From an uncultured Eubacteriales bacterium (lineage in GTDB: Bacteria; Bacillota; Clostridia; Oscillospirales; Oscillospiraceae), in NCBI GenBank assembly GCA_900540545.1, contig UQGJ01000113.1, positions 1 to 5,111 on the forward strand: a stretch of DNA of 5,111 nucleotides, given 5' to 3'. Below, piece by piece: positions 5,111 through 5,111 of this stretch (the stretch's first letter is position 1; each line of letters begins with the position of its first letter). The notes under the pieces were generated by a model that saw only the letters and a program-made list of their open reading frames with translations, was not told the DNA's origin and made no database searches. The translations under genes and the position numbers were made by a program.

Positions 5111-5111
5111 C

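Overview
The window looks like chromosomal DNA from a GC-rich, low-GC-phylum-type anaerobe, most likely a gut Clostridium relative of the Oscillospirales (Flavonifractor/Pseudoflavonifractor-like). The grounds are a topoisomerase III that reads very like the Bacillus/Clostridia chromosomal TopB from end to end, strong AGGAGG-type ribosome binding sites, third codon positions dominated by G and C, and intergenic spaces full of short palindromic repeats of the kind I associate with these genomes. The genus is an inference from memory, not a search.

Layout, left to right. Positions 58-2082 (minus strand) encode a 674-residue CocE/NonD-type alpha/beta hydrolase (X-Pro dipeptidyl-peptidase S15 fold) with an intact Ser249/Asp377/His407 triad and a C-terminal jelly-roll domain. 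Positions 2083-2530 hold no convincing gene but a mosaic of repeats: an AT-rich direct repeat, a REP-like palindrome, a ~200-base unexplained segment, a long compound hairpin and a two-hairpin repeat. Positions 2567-2752 (minus strand) encode an unrecognised 61-residue, strongly basic protein that has its own promoter, ribosome binding site and intrinsic terminator. Positions 2861-5041 (plus strand) encode topB, DNA topoisomerase III, complete at 726 residues with two C-terminal four-cysteine zinc motifs.

The small basic gene and topB are divergent and appear to share one promoter region in which the two -10 boxes lie on top of each other (2820-2827), so RNA polymerase should be able to load in only one direction at a time. 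This is the clearest regulatory signal here. The hydrolase looks unrelated in function and has no promoter I can support.

The most unusual pattern is that all three genes are followed by the same kind of composite element in the same orientation relative to the gene: a CGGAG/CTCCG-like hairpin, a run of G, a longer hairpin built on CCTTTC/GAAAGG, then GAAAGA. These lack the U-tract of a normal terminator. They look like a dispersed, gene-end-associated repeat family. I do not see a CRISPR array, an integrase, transposase, tRNA or rRNA gene, or a defence system in the window.
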